A stretch of DNA of 64,000 nucleotides, from NCBI GenBank assembly GCA_050949255.1, contig JBMNFJ010000017.1:408378-472377 (forward strand). The letters are read 5' to 3'. Shown piece after piece: positions 13,512 through 22,814 of the stretch. The stretch's first letter is position 1; the number at the start of each line of letters is the position of its first letter. A model generated the notes under the pieces. That model did no database searches. It saw only the letters and a list, made by a program, of their open reading frames with translations, and was not told the origin of the DNA. This stretch comes from UBA3941 sp002385665. Lineage in GTDB: Bacteria > Bacillota > Clostridia > Caldicoprobacterales > UBA3941. The position numbers and the translations under genes were made by a program.

Positions 13512-14102
13512 CACCAGGTTGAAGACTGCTTTTTAGACGGCGGTCAATTCAACATTAAGCAGATTTTTGTCTTGACACACAATCCGTATTTCCACAAAGA
13601 AATATCCCATAAATATGAAACGAGCAGAGACGACATCGTTAAGAAATCATCGTTTTTCTTTGTCAAGAAATCGGATGATAATGTTTCTACCGTTAGAATT
13701 AATGAAATGGAATGCGTCACAAACGAAAGCGGCATAGAAAACGTTTCGCCTGTAAAAAACTCGTATGATGCTTTATGGTGCGAATACAGGGACGCGCGTC
13801 TTCCGGCAACGCTTCTCAGTGTAATTCAGAGAATTGTCGAATACTATTTTCTTCAACTCTGTAGTTACAGCATCGAGGATTTGCGAGAGCGGGTAAAAAC
13901 TCACATCGGCGGGGACGACAAAAAGCAGCGGATAGCTGATGAAATACTCCGCTTCATCTATGACGAAAAATTCGATGCCGGCGACGGCATTAACTACGCA
14001 CCCGACCACGACATACCGGCTTACAAAGAAGTGTTTGAGATGATTTTTGAAGCGTTGAGCCAAAAATCGCACTATCTCAAAATGTCTGGCGAATGTGAAT
14101 GA
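13512..14102 (+). pseudogene. C-terminal fragment of an AAA_13-type ATPase, cut by the IS element
   Basis: About 196 residues are readable from just after a stop at 13509. The start of the fragment (GGQFNIKQIFVLTHNPYFHKE) resembles the region after Walker B in AAA_13/RloC-like ATPases, where a VLTHN-type H-loop is typical. The rest (FFFVKKSDDNVSTVRI, YDALWCEYRD, RIVEYYF) matches the C-terminal part of those proteins. The whole N-terminal part with the Walker A is absent; it is not found on the left of the IS either, so a deletion accompanied or followed insertion. Such ATPases often belong to restriction or anti-phage loci. Assignment is by pattern, moderate confidence. Confidence 0.65.
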
Positions 14103-14231
14103 GTTATTTGTAATAATCTGGAACATAATTCAGTCGATATAAAAAGGTTCTGTTAACTAAAGATGAAAAAATGAGATTTGAAATGCGAACCGGCATAGAA
14201 AAATGAAAGAATCAAGAGAGGAGGTTATCAC

Positions 14232-15644
14232 ATGAACGGCCATAAACCAATAAACGCCCGCAGGATTTCTGTTACCGGATTTTCATTTCTCTTTGCCTAT
14301 ATTCTGTCGTTTCAGTTTGAGGGGCAGGTGCTGTACAGCCTGCTGGATTTGCGTGGAACAGACGCCGACCGTTACATACTGGCTGCAATTATCGCACATT
14401 TTGCGGGGCTTTTTACCTGCGGTCTGTTTGTCAAATCACAAGCGGCCGCCAGAAGCATGATGCTCGGCGGCATGGGCTTATGCTTAGCCGCTTCTGTTCC
14501 CTTCTTTTTTGCTCCCTCCTCTCTATGGTTGAGCGGACTGATTGTCAGTGGATACTTTAGTGGCTGCGCAGTGGCAGCATGGGGATTTTTTCTCAGGGCC
14601 TTTACGCCCAAGAACGAGCGCATTAAATCCTGCGCCGATGTTCTGATTTATTCCAATCTGCTGATGATTGCAGTTAACGTGTTTGCCATGAACCGGTCGC
14701 CGTTTATCGGGCTAAGCCTCTCGATGCTTTGTCTTGTAATCGGTATAGCCTTCATCTGGATGCTGCCGTTGGGGCAGGAGAATGAGCAGAACAAAACATT
14801 TAAAAACAAGACGCATGGCGGCATTAAAAACCAACTGATATTGCTGTGTTTTTTTGTCTTTATCATCACAATTAATTCTGGACTGATGTATCAGGTCATC
14901 AATCCTGCTTTTGAGCATCTGACGGGATTGGTGAGCTGGTATTGGGCCGTGCCTTATATCGTAGCGCTTGTTATTATGCGCAACTTACCTATGAAAGCAA
15001 AGCGTTCCAGAATTTTGTATATTGGAATGGCAATGATTATAGGAGCGTTCATCAGCTTTATGTTGTTAGGGCGAAATACCTCCGACTATTTGACTGTGGA
15101 TACGCTGATGCTCGGTGCTTGCGGTATTTTTGATCTGTTTTGGTGGAGCATCCTTGGAGAAATGCTGGATTATAGCGACAATCCCGCACAAACCTTTGGC
15201 ATTGGGCTTTCCGCCAATGTATTCGGCATCCTTTGCGGAGGAGTCTTGGGGATGGCTGTGACATCTATGGGGCTTCCCGGTGCGGAGGTGGCGGTGATTG
15301 CCCTGACAGTGGTGTGCGTTACGCTGGTTATGCTACCGCCGCTGAACAACCAGCTTGTTTTACTGCTGAAAAGCCATGCTTATCTTGCTGCTTATGACAA
15401 TATGAGCCAGTCACAGCAAACGGACATTGTTCGTCAAACTAAAACTCTTGATCCGCTGACTGTCCGGGAGCAGGAGGTATTGCAGCTAATCCTTTCAGGC
15501 AAATCCAACCGGGAAATTGCCGGGGCTTTGTTTATCAGTGAGAGTACTGTAAAAACACATGCAAGGAACATTTTTTCAAAATATGATGTAGGTAGTCGGG
15601 CAGAACTCATAAGCACCCTGCTGAAGAATCAAACGATTGAATGA
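14232..15644 (+). CDS. Membrane-bound LuxR-family regulator with MFS-like N-terminal domain
   Basis: 470 residues. About twelve hydrophobic helices fill residues 10-380 in an MFS-like layout (for example SFLFAYILSFQFEG, LILLCFFVFIITINSGLMY, ILCGGVLGMAVTSMG). The last ~65 residues are a LuxR/GerE helix-turn-helix: LTVREQEVLQLILSGKSNREIAGALFISESTVKTHARNIFSKY, described here by its key residues (REQEVL, NREIA, STVKTH). Proteins of this build occur in some Clostridia and Coriobacteriia, where the membrane part is thought to sense a small molecule. The start has GAGAGGAGG. A terminator follows (15678), so it is transcribed apart from the downstream cluster, which it may control. Confidence 0.85.
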   Translation: MNGHKPINARRISVTGFSFLFAYILSFQFEGQVLYSLLDLRGTDADRYILAAIIAHFAGLFTCGLFVKSQAAARSMMLGGMGLCLAASVPFFFAPSSLWLSGLIVSGYFSGCAVAAWGFFLRAFTPKNERIKSCADVLIYSNLLMIAVNVFAMNRSPFIGLSLSMLCLVIGIAFIWMLPLGQENEQNKTFKNKTHGGIKNQLILLCFFVFIITINSGLMYQVINPAFEHLTGLVSWYWAVPYIVALVIMRNLPMKAKRSRILYIGMAMIIGAFISFMLLGRNTSDYLTVDTLMLGACGIFDLFWWSILGEMLDYSDNPAQTFGIGLSANVFGILCGGVLGMAVTSMGLPGAEVAVIALTVVCVTLVMLPPLNNQLVLLLKSHAYLAAYDNMSQSQQTDIVRQTKTLDPLTVREQEVLQLILSGKSNREIAGALFISESTVKTHARNIFSKYDVGSRAELISTLLKNQTIE

Positions 15645-15677
15645 TACATAAAACCACATAAATACAGGGTTTTACTG

Positions 15678-15709
15678 GCCTCTCATACTAAAGTATGAGA
15701 GGCTTTTTC
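15678..15709 (+). terminator. Terminator after the LuxR-type regulator
   Basis: Stem GCCTCTCATAC / GTATGAGAGGC (15678-15688 with 15693-15703), followed by TTTTTCT. Confidence 0.85.
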
Positions 15710-15786
15710 TGCAAATTCATCCTTTCGAACGATGCTTTTTAAGGCATCTTTCCCTAAAATTCATACTGGAGGGAGGTATGGTGCAA

Positions 15787-16296
15787 ATGAAATCAATCCG
15801 CAAACGACGTAATGGATATGTCTTATTATTCGCAGCCAGTATTTGTTTGGCGGTGTGGCTCGGCGCAACATTTATGTTAGAAGCGGTTTTCGCCTTTGGA
15901 GCTATCAGCCTTATCTCTCTCCTGTTATTGCTGAGGCAGAGTCGTCTGCTCTATGAGGCAACACTCATTTGGGATAATCGCATCCTCGCAGTGCCATCTG
16001 CTCTCATCTCCATGCAGGGCCACCAAATGAAAAAAGACACCGAGGAAACTGTAGTATCTACCTTTGGTGTGTTAATTGGCAGCAGAATCTACCGATGGGG
16101 TCTCGACGGGGTACATGGCGTGCGCCTGAGCGCCGTTCAAATTGATAAGGAGCGGATGTACCTGACCTTTGGCGATAAGGATCAGACTATGCGGGTAGAG
16201 CTGCTGCACGGCATGACCAAAAAGCAGACGGCACTGGAGGCCACACAAAAGCTGTGGCACGAAACAGGCGTGCAGGCAGAAATTAGTGATTGGTAA
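15787..16296 (+). CDS. Small two-helix membrane protein of unknown function
   Basis: 169 residues from the ATG at 15787, 10 bases after GGGAGG; an ATG at 15778 lies right on the Shine-Dalgarno and is less likely. A basic N-terminus (MKSIRKRRNGY) precedes two adjacent membrane segments (YVLLFAASICLAVWLGATFML and VFAFGAISLISLLLLL). The rest (YEATLIWDNRIL..., FGVLIGSRIYRWGLDG, VELLHGMTKKQ) is a soluble domain, probably cytoplasmic, of no family I recognise. It is the first gene of the operon that continues with the large lipoprotein. Confidence 0.65.
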   Translation: MKSIRKRRNGYVLLFAASICLAVWLGATFMLEAVFAFGAISLISLLLLLRQSRLLYEATLIWDNRILAVPSALISMQGHQMKKDTEETVVSTFGVLIGSRIYRWGLDGVHGVRLSAVQIDKERMYLTFGDKDQTMRVELLHGMTKKQTALEATQKLWHETGVQAEISDW

Positions 16297-16315
16297 TAAA
16301 AGGGAGGGGTCTGAC

Positions 16316-18559
16316 ATGAAAAAGATAGTATCCATTTTACTCGTGGCGGTGCTGCTTTTAGGCAGTCTTGCCGGATGCGGTGGAGGCGGCGGCAAAAGCG
16401 ACGCGGCAACGCTTTCGCCGGAGAGTACCGGCATCAAACTGGAAAACGGCATTAGCGTGGAGCTGGGCAATTATGTGCTGGACGGTGAAGTAGAATTTAC
16501 CGTGGCAAAGCTTCCCGTGGAAGAAAACAAGAATGAAGGCTATAAGATAGAAGCCTACGACTTCAAGCTGGGTGATATGACTGAGCTTTCGGACTTCATC
16601 ACACTGCGTATCCCCTATGATACGGTATACTGCGAGGATGGGCAGGACCCGGCAAAATGCGTGGGCGCAAAGTACAAAAACGAGGAAACCGGCCAGTGGG
16701 AGGATGTGCTGTTCGAGGTGGATGCCGCTGCGAATGAGCTTATCATCTACACCGACCATCTCTCCACCTTCGGCGTGTTCCATATCAAAAACGAGGGTCA
16801 ACGCAGCGCCAAAATCACCAACATTTATGCAGACATTTCCGGCATTGACCAGCAGCAAGCTATGAAAACGCTCCGAGAATACGTAGCGGGCGGCGGCGCG
16901 GACGGAGAGGAAGCGGCGGGCCTCGCGGCACGCCTTCTCACCGGCTATAACGGATTTTTGGGCGGCGTAGCTGGAGCAGCCGGTGAAACGGGCTTTGCCA
17001 CTGACCTCACAGGTACGATCCTGAACATGGTCTCCGTCGGCAGCCCGACATTTGACACCGCACTGGCTGATTCAGCCTACAAAAAGATGAACAAGCTGGG
17101 AAAGGTAGCGGCGGCGGCGAAGATTGGTGCAGTAATGCTGAGTACGGAAAAGACCGACGCAGATACCCTCGGCTTATATAAGGACACGGCGATGCTGGCT
17201 CTCTCCTTTGCGGAATCCGCTGCATGGGGGCTAGCCGCCAGCGGCCTGTTCATCTTTGACTACACTATAAGCAGTATGTTTGAGCAGGGCATGGCCATGA
17301 AAATGGAAAAAATAGACGAGGTCTACGTCTACTTTAACGACCGGTTCTCCGGCACACTGGACGTGGGAAACGGCTGGAACGCCCGCAGCCTGAAGGACTG
17401 GCGGCAAGTGCTCATAGATATAGCCGAGGCCAATCCCAGCGAGGCCGACACCAAGGCAGCCATCGAAGCGGAGATAGACCGCTACGCCCGTCATTTCTGG
17501 ACACTGGGCGACATGGAAAAGGCTATTGTCGTTACGGACATCGAGGATAAGGGAACCAAAGGCTCGGTCACAGTCCCCGACCCGACCCAGGCGGAGATCG
17601 AAACCCTTGTGGGCGCTTACAAGGCACATCTGTATGAGCGCCTATACCCGGTGATACAATCGGTCAGTGTTTATATGCAGCGCAAAGCCGAGAGCGAGTA
17701 TCTGGCCGCGCTTAATGAGGTTAAGGCGTTCTATAACCAAATCATTACCTTCAATATCACGGAGGATATCCCGGAGGGTGAAAAGTCGCAGTATGACGGC
17801 TATGCCCTGCGCTTTGCCTCGCTTTCCGAAAACGCGGTAAAGGAGAGCTGGAGCGGTAAGCTCAGGAGTGAGGGCGTCGCTTCCACAAAGTTTACCCTGG
17901 TGGGCTATCTGCTGGCCGGTTGTCCCAATGAATTGCAGCTGTTCCCGCCGGACGCCGACCCGGATAACGATGAGCCGGAGTTGACGCTGGGCTTTAAGCT
18001 CTCCGCGCCGGTGACGGAGGTAACGATTGGCGGCGCGCCCACCTTTGATGAGTTGGTGGGAAGCTATGAAGATGGCACTATGACCATCACCAGCGTGTTT
18101 ATTTCCGATACGCTCCGTGCGGAACTGGAGAAGCCCGCCTCATCGGAGGACAGTGGAGGAAGCAGTGGAGGAGACGGTATTTTAGACTCAATCACTGATG
18201 AACTCAACGAGGCATATGCGGGCTGCGATATAGCCGGCGCTCTGCTGGGGTTAGAGGAACAGATCGGCGTAGCCAAGGAATCTCCTTTCACCGTCAGTAA
18301 AACCGGAGAAAACGCCGGTGTTTTGGTTCTTAACGAAAACCCCGGCAACGTGGTTTATGACCCAACTTCCGGTATACTTAATTTTGATATGAGTGACGCT
18401 GAACTGAAAACCAGTGTAAGCGGAGAACTGCGCGCCGGATACAATGGGGATAAGAGCGGCGTTGTCCTCTCCGGCGAGTTGAAGATGACCGCCCTATTCT
18501 CGGAGAGCGACTTCTACATTATGGTGAAGCTGGACGGTTCAAAGGCCCTCGAACCATAA
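16316..18559 (+). CDS. Large exported lipoprotein, paralogue of the zinc-ribbon membrane protein at 20096
   Basis: 747 residues from the ATG at 16316 (site GGGAGGGG). A lipoprotein signal peptide ends in the lipobox LAGC (VAVLLLGSLAGC), followed by a glycine run. Residues ~50-160 contain a segment (LRIPYDTVYCEDGQD, EETGQWEDVLFEV, YTDHLSTFGVFHI) closely matched by the 828-residue protein at 20096 (ITIPYDASWGEN, KTYEWEILWSEV, WTDHFSTFGVF). The C-terminal ~80 residues also correspond (YDPTSGILNFD / YDPKTGKLGVN and GVVLSGELKMT / GVALLGEIESS). The middle is alpha-helical and alanine-rich. The Gly/Ser stretch SSEDSGGSSGGDG is a linker. Function is unknown. The gene overlaps the next start in TAATG, so translation is coupled. 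Base composition is clearly richer in GC than the window average. Confidence 0.75.
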   Translation: MKKIVSILLVAVLLLGSLAGCGGGGGKSDAATLSPESTGIKLENGISVELGNYVLDGEVEFTVAKLPVEENKNEGYKIEAYDFKLGDMTELSDFITLRIPYDTVYCEDGQDPAKCVGAKYKNEETGQWEDVLFEVDAAANELIIYTDHLSTFGVFHIKNEGQRSAKITNIYADISGIDQQQAMKTLREYVAGGGADGEEAAGLAARLLTGYNGFLGGVAGAAGETGFATDLTGTILNMVSVGSPTFDTALADSAYKKMNKLGKVAAAAKIGAVMLSTEKTDADTLGLYKDTAMLALSFAESAAWGLAASGLFIFDYTISSMFEQGMAMKMEKIDEVYVYFNDRFSGTLDVGNGWNARSLKDWRQVLIDIAEANPSEADTKAAIEAEIDRYARHFWTLGDMEKAIVVTDIEDKGTKGSVTVPDPTQAEIETLVGAYKAHLYERLYPVIQSVSVYMQRKAESEYLAALNEVKAFYNQIITFNITEDIPEGEKSQYDGYALRFASLSENAVKESWSGKLRSEGVASTKFTLVGYLLAGCPNELQLFPPDADPDNDEPELTLGFKLSAPVTEVTIGGAPTFDELVGSYEDGTMTITSVFISDTLRAELEKPASSEDSGGSSGGDGILDSITDELNEAYAGCDIAGALLGLEEQIGVAKESPFTVSKTGENAGVLVLNENPGNVVYDPTSGILNFDMSDAELKTSVSGELRAGYNGDKSGVVLSGELKMTALFSESDFYIMVKLDGSKALEP

Positions 18560-19374
18560 TGTGCCCGCTGCTGGAAATAGGCTGCCGGCAGATACCGGCT
18601 TACAATTTCTGCGCCCTGCTGGCCGCCATGATCGGCTGCGCACTGGCTCTGCCGGCTCTCCTGCGGACGGGGCTTGGGCTGGGGCGGGCTATAGCTCTGC
18701 TGATGATCATGACTGCCGCCTTTCTCATCGGGGCGCGGTTGTGGAACGCGGCCGCCAATCCGGGCAATTTTCAGGGTGCGCTGAAATGGTACAGCCTGCG
18801 CTTGGCCGGGCTGTCCTTCTATGGCGGCGTTCTGGGCGCCGGGGCGGCGCTGATCATCGCCGCACGGCAATGGGGCCTGTCCCCGTGGGCCGGTCTGGAC
18901 GCCATGACAGTCCCCGGCGGTGTCGCTTTCTGTCTGGCCCGGGTGGGCTGCTTCCTGAACGGCTGCTGCGCGGGACGGGCGACCTCCGGCCCGTTGGGCG
19001 TGGTGTTTCCGTCCAAGGCCGGCTATCAGCAGGCGCTGAGCGAATGGCTACCCTTCCTCTCCGCCTCCCGCGCCGTTCATCCCACACAGCTCTACGAGCT
19101 GACCGGGGCCGCGCTGGGCCTGCCTCTGGTTTTTTGGCTGGTCAAGAGTCTGCGCCTGCGGCAGGGGGCGAGCTTTCTTCTTTACGCTGCGTGGTTTTCA
19201 GCCGTAAGACTGGCCGTGCTGCCCCTGCGCGCCTTGACTTATCCCGACATTATCAAAACCGTCGTTTACCCACTGCTGTATGTCATTGTAATTCTTCTGG
19301 GCATAGCCATAGTATTGCGACGAGAGAGGGCAAGGCTTACTCCGTCCGAGATAGAACGAATCAAGGAGGGCTGA
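18559..19374 (+). CDS. Prolipoprotein diacylglyceryl transferase-like membrane enzyme
   Basis: 271 residues, about seven membrane helices. Lgt-family motifs are present: GLSFYGGVLGAG, then CLARVGCFLNGCCAGRATSG followed by PLGVVFP, and VHPTQLYEL. Lgt moves diacylglycerol from phosphatidylglycerol to the lipobox cysteine. The CCAGRAT form and the missing HG at the usual HGG position mark it as a divergent, accessory Lgt-like protein rather than the housekeeping enzyme. It follows a lipoprotein gene by a one-base overlap, so the two are probably made together and the lipoprotein may be its substrate. A second long frame over the same bases (18561-19382) lacks any motif and is a shadow. Confidence 0.8.
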   Translation: MCPLLEIGCRQIPAYNFCALLAAMIGCALALPALLRTGLGLGRAIALLMIMTAAFLIGARLWNAAANPGNFQGALKWYSLRLAGLSFYGGVLGAGAALIIAARQWGLSPWAGLDAMTVPGGVAFCLARVGCFLNGCCAGRATSGPLGVVFPSKAGYQQALSEWLPFLSASRAVHPTQLYELTGAALGLPLVFWLVKSLRLRQGASFLLYAAWFSAVRLAVLPLRALTYPDIIKTVVYPLLYVIVILLGIAIVLRRERARLTPSEIERIKEG

Positions 19375-19378
19375 TTAA

Positions 19379-20083
19379 ATGAAGAAAGGCTTGATCGCCG
19401 GGCTTATCGCGGCCAATGTGATTATGCTGGTCGTCGGCATACTCACTATACTGCCCAATCTGCGGGCGGAAGCAGGAAAAGAATCTCCTGCGCCGAGGAC
19501 GGAGCACACAGCGCCTGTCACACCGCCGGAGGATGAGAGAGCGCCCGTTACACCGTCGCAGGAGGAAGAAACACCACCCGTGACCGCGGAAAGGGGAGAT
19601 AATCCCGCGCCGGAGGAAACTGACACGAGCTTATCCACGGAGGAACGCCCCGATTTGGAGGATTTCCTCTGGTACACGGAGGACGTGGCATATAACGGGG
19701 TTCCGGCCGACGCGAGTATCATAGACAATATTGGCCCGCTGACCGGAAGCTGGAAAGCACTCATTATCTACGACCCCAACAACGAATACGACGCGGGTGC
19801 TATGGAGTTTCTCAACATCGCCCTTGCGGGTACTGCGGAGAGTCTGAGCCTCACGCTCGACTGGTATCAGATTTTTTGGGCTAACGAGGGAGAGAGCTTC
19901 GACGAATCGGACATGGAGGACAGTGTATTTCTCGGCAAGTGGGAAAACGGCGGCCTGTGGGCGTCCGGTGCGGGGACCATACACCTGACGCAGTTCTACG
20001 AGCTTAATAGAAAGCAATACGCCGTCGGCACAATGGATACGCCCGACGGGATACCGGCGCTTGTGGCGCTGGTACGGCCATAA
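19379..20083 (+). CDS. Membrane-anchored protein with Pro/Glu-rich linker, unknown function
   Basis: 234 residues. The N-terminal anchor is LIAGLIAANVIMLVVGILTIL. Residues ~35-95 are a low-complexity Pro/Glu/Thr linker with repeated APVTP/PPVT units, as in proteins that cross or sit in the cell wall. The last ~130 residues form a compact domain (LTGSWKALIIYDPNNEYDAG, SLSLTLDWYQIFW, FLGKWENGGLWASGAGTIHL) that reads like a lipocalin-style beta-barrel, an inference from the pattern only. The start has GGAGGG nearby; the gene lies 4 bases after the Lgt-like gene and 12 before the next. Confidence 0.6.
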   Translation: MKKGLIAGLIAANVIMLVVGILTILPNLRAEAGKESPAPRTEHTAPVTPPEDERAPVTPSQEEETPPVTAERGDNPAPEETDTSLSTEERPDLEDFLWYTEDVAYNGVPADASIIDNIGPLTGSWKALIIYDPNNEYDAGAMEFLNIALAGTAESLSLTLDWYQIFWANEGESFDESDMEDSVFLGKWENGGLWASGAGTIHLTQFYELNRKQYAVGTMDTPDGIPALVALVRP

Positions 20084-20095
20084 GGAGGTACGAAA

Positions 20096-22582
20096 ATGGG
20101 AAGATACTGTATCAAATGTGGCAATGAGCTTCATACCGGTGCTCGCTTCTGCGCCAAATGCGGCACGGCGGTGCTTGACGCCCCCACGAATCATGTTCCT
20201 GCGGCACAGCCGAAACCTGTGCCGCAGTCACGACCAATAACCGAGGCGCAGCATCAAAAACGCACCCCGCCCGTTGCGATGCCAAAAAGAAAAAGCTCTT
20301 CAGCACCGAGAAGAAACGGCGGACGCAATACGCTGTGCATTGTACTTTCGGTTTTGCTTGTCATACAGATCGCAGCGGTGGGCCTCTATGGCTGGCCGGG
20401 GCTGCTGGTAAAAAACACCACAGACGCAGACGAAATGTTAGGAGTTTCCTCCATAAAGCCCGTCTCAGGCGATTATAAAAAAGAGCCGGTAACATTGAAC
20501 GTCAGCTATGAAAATTACCGCGCTGAATTCGACAATGGTATTGTTGTGGATTTCGGACAAGGCTGTCTGCAAGGAGAGGAACAACTAAGCGTCAGGACGC
20601 TGGGCGAAAAAACGGACGGCGAATATGAAGCTGCGCTCTATGACTTTGATATGGGTAAATCCGACCGCTTTCCACGGCTTGCCGCCATTACCATACCATA
20701 TGATGCTTCTTGGGGAGAAAACGTATTTGTCCAATATTACAACAACAAAACGTATGAATGGGAGATTCTTTGGTCTGAGGTAAATAAAACCGGAAGCATC
20801 ACATTTTGGACAGATCACTTTTCCACCTTTGGGGTTTTCAAAAATATGGTCGAAAGCGGTGATGGCAGTGACGGGCCACTATTCAGCCTGATAGACACCG
20901 AGCCATCTATGACATCAAAATGCTATCTCAACTACGCAGTGCTTGCCAAGCAACTTCGTGACAGCGATGTCACCGTTCAGTCATTGGCAGCGGGAAAAGC
21001 TGACTCTTTCGGCACGGAATCCATGTTGAATATTGTTAACAACACCGGAACCTTCGGCAGTTATGACCTCTCCATGGCCGATTTTATCGGCGGAAGCGCG
21101 AATTTCGGCGGGCTTATAAATGCGCTTGGCAATGCGGGAAACATCATGACCGTAGGAAAAATCATGCTGCAGGCGCATCGAACCGGAAACTTAAGCAAAA
21201 CACTTACGGATAATGGAAATGATATTTCCCAGATCATACTCTCCGGTGCGGGAGCAGCCGCCGGCGGTACGGTTGCCACGGTACTCGGCGCGGCGGCACT
21301 TGGCTTGTTTGTCTATGGCACAACATCAAGTGTAAAAGATTATGTAGACCTCATGGGCGCCGAGGATACAACAGATTACGCCTACCGTCTTTTTACAAAT
21401 AACTATGTCACCTACATTACGAAAGAGGAACGCTGCTCATTCAAATATAGCGCGACACTGTATCAAACTTTAAATCAAACATGGCAGTCGTCGGAGCGCC
21501 AGCTTAGCACCGATGTCCGTGGGGTAGGAGCGTGGATGATGGTATTAGACGACATCTGCAAGAAATACGCAAAAGAGCCCGAAAAGATTTTTCCTACGAT
21601 AGAAAAGCTGGTGGACGACTACTGCACTGTGTTCTGGCGGATACAGAATTCCGGCAACAGAGCCTTTCAGACCTTTATGAATGAAACGAATGCGGGAACA
21701 TTATCCTTTAAGAAGCTTGCTGATGTGTACACAGTACCGAGCAATCAGGAAAAAGCCATGTATACCGCGCGCTACAAGGCAGAAATTATCGCGTGGATGA
21801 AACCGCTTGTCGAAAGTTACTCGGAAAAGGCATATATTCAAACGCTTAAGCTTGCACTGGAGAACGCGCTGAAATTAGAACGTGAGCTTAACGAAATCAT
21901 TTCCTTTACATTGATTGACGAACAGCACAAGGATTTCTCCGATTCACCGTATGCCGCATATCCTATCAGAATCCGTCAATACAAATATGACAAGGATTGG
22001 TGGAAATTCATCGAAAAAAAACAGCATTCGATCAGCTGCACCCGGTTCATTTATATGAGCGCAGGTATGCCGAAGTTTGTTGATATCCAAAAGGAAGGCG
22101 ATGAGCTTGAAACGATCACGATGCGCATTACCGACCCGCATACATACATCACATTTGGAGGCGGCGATTTCCCCACCTTTGACGAGCTTATAGGGTATTA
22201 CACGGATGGCAGGCTGACCCTAACAGAGATTGATTTAGAGGGGGGAATACTCTCTTTCTTAGAGAATATCGGTGCGGAGATCACTGCCGGGGACAGCGTG
22301 GGCACCGTAGTGGAAAAGCCCTTCCGCATTGATAAAGCGAGGGAAAACAACGGAACTATAGCATTCGACGACGGCTCCGGCGGGCAGGTAAAGTATGACC
22401 CCAAAACGGGGAAGCTGGGCGTAAATTTTAAGGATATCGAGGGGAACAGGATAAAAGGCGAGCTTATGTGTACATATACCGGAAAGAAGGACGGCGTAGC
22501 GCTGCTTGGAGAGATAGAATCAAGCGTTGCCCTCGTATCGCGTGTGACATTCAAAATGGATGGCACAAGATCCTTAAAGTGA
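20096..22582 (+). CDS. Zinc-ribbon membrane protein with large outer domain
   Basis: 828 residues. It starts with a zinc ribbon (YCIKCGNELHTGARFCAKCG, four cysteines). A basic linker follows, then one membrane helix near residues 80-105 (LCIVLSVLLVIQIAAVGLYG), then ~720 residues that should lie outside. The outer part shares its N-terminal segment (ITIPYDASWGEN, TDHFSTFGVF) and C-terminal segment with the lipoprotein at 16316, so the two are paralogues, one anchored by lipid and one by a helix with a cytoplasmic zinc ribbon. A glycine/alanine-rich stretch (GAGAAAGGTVATVLGAAALGLFVYG) mid-protein resembles a membrane-active or pore-like segment, as does the matching part of the paralogue. Strong site AAGGAGG. 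Function unknown. Confidence 0.75.
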   Translation: MGRYCIKCGNELHTGARFCAKCGTAVLDAPTNHVPAAQPKPVPQSRPITEAQHQKRTPPVAMPKRKSSSAPRRNGGRNTLCIVLSVLLVIQIAAVGLYGWPGLLVKNTTDADEMLGVSSIKPVSGDYKKEPVTLNVSYENYRAEFDNGIVVDFGQGCLQGEEQLSVRTLGEKTDGEYEAALYDFDMGKSDRFPRLAAITIPYDASWGENVFVQYYNNKTYEWEILWSEVNKTGSITFWTDHFSTFGVFKNMVESGDGSDGPLFSLIDTEPSMTSKCYLNYAVLAKQLRDSDVTVQSLAAGKADSFGTESMLNIVNNTGTFGSYDLSMADFIGGSANFGGLINALGNAGNIMTVGKIMLQAHRTGNLSKTLTDNGNDISQIILSGAGAAAGGTVATVLGAAALGLFVYGTTSSVKDYVDLMGAEDTTDYAYRLFTNNYVTYITKEERCSFKYSATLYQTLNQTWQSSERQLSTDVRGVGAWMMVLDDICKKYAKEPEKIFPTIEKLVDDYCTVFWRIQNSGNRAFQTFMNETNAGTLSFKKLADVYTVPSNQEKAMYTARYKAEIIAWMKPLVESYSEKAYIQTLKLALENALKLERELNEIISFTLIDEQHKDFSDSPYAAYPIRIRQYKYDKDWWKFIEKKQHSISCTRFIYMSAGMPKFVDIQKEGDELETITMRITDPHTYITFGGGDFPTFDELIGYYTDGRLTLTEIDLEGGILSFLENIGAEITAGDSVGTVVEKPFRIDKARENNGTIAFDDGSGGQVKYDPKTGKLGVNFKDIEGNRIKGELMCTYTGKKDGVALLGEIESSVALVSRVTFKMDGTRSLK

Positions 22583-22634
22583 TGCTCTGTCTGTCCGCAA
22601 AAGCTACCGTGACAATTTGCAACGGAGGTGCAAC

Positions 22635-22724
22635 ATGAACAGAAGTATCCCCCCACCCCACGGTATCACCCCTTGCGGGGACGGCATGCTGTGCTGGAGC
22701 TATACGCTGAAGCTATGGCGATAG
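22635..22724 (+). CDS. Possible 29-residue peptide with strong ribosome site
   Basis: An ATG at 22635 follows AACGGAGGTGCAAC, a strong site with spacing of about 6, and opens a frame of 29 residues (MNRSIPPPHGITPCGDGMLC...). It ends before the next gene's own GGAG site. It may be a real short peptide, or the start of a longer gene lost by deletion, since the DGMLCWSYTLKLW end looks like the beginning of a membrane protein rather than a finished one. Confidence 0.35.
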   Translation: MNRSIPPPHGITPCGDGMLCWSYTLKLWR

Positions 22725-22814
22725 CCGATCATGCTGTACTTACCGTTCTGTATCTGTTTGGCGTGGGCTGGCGCGAAAAGCGAGATTACGAACAACAATG
22801 AAAGGAGCGTTCCG

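Noticed and set aside
18561..19382. 273-codon ORF in another frame over the Lgt-like gene
   Set aside because: No membrane pattern and arginine-rich; the Lgt motifs are in the 18559 frame. It is a GC-rich shadow.
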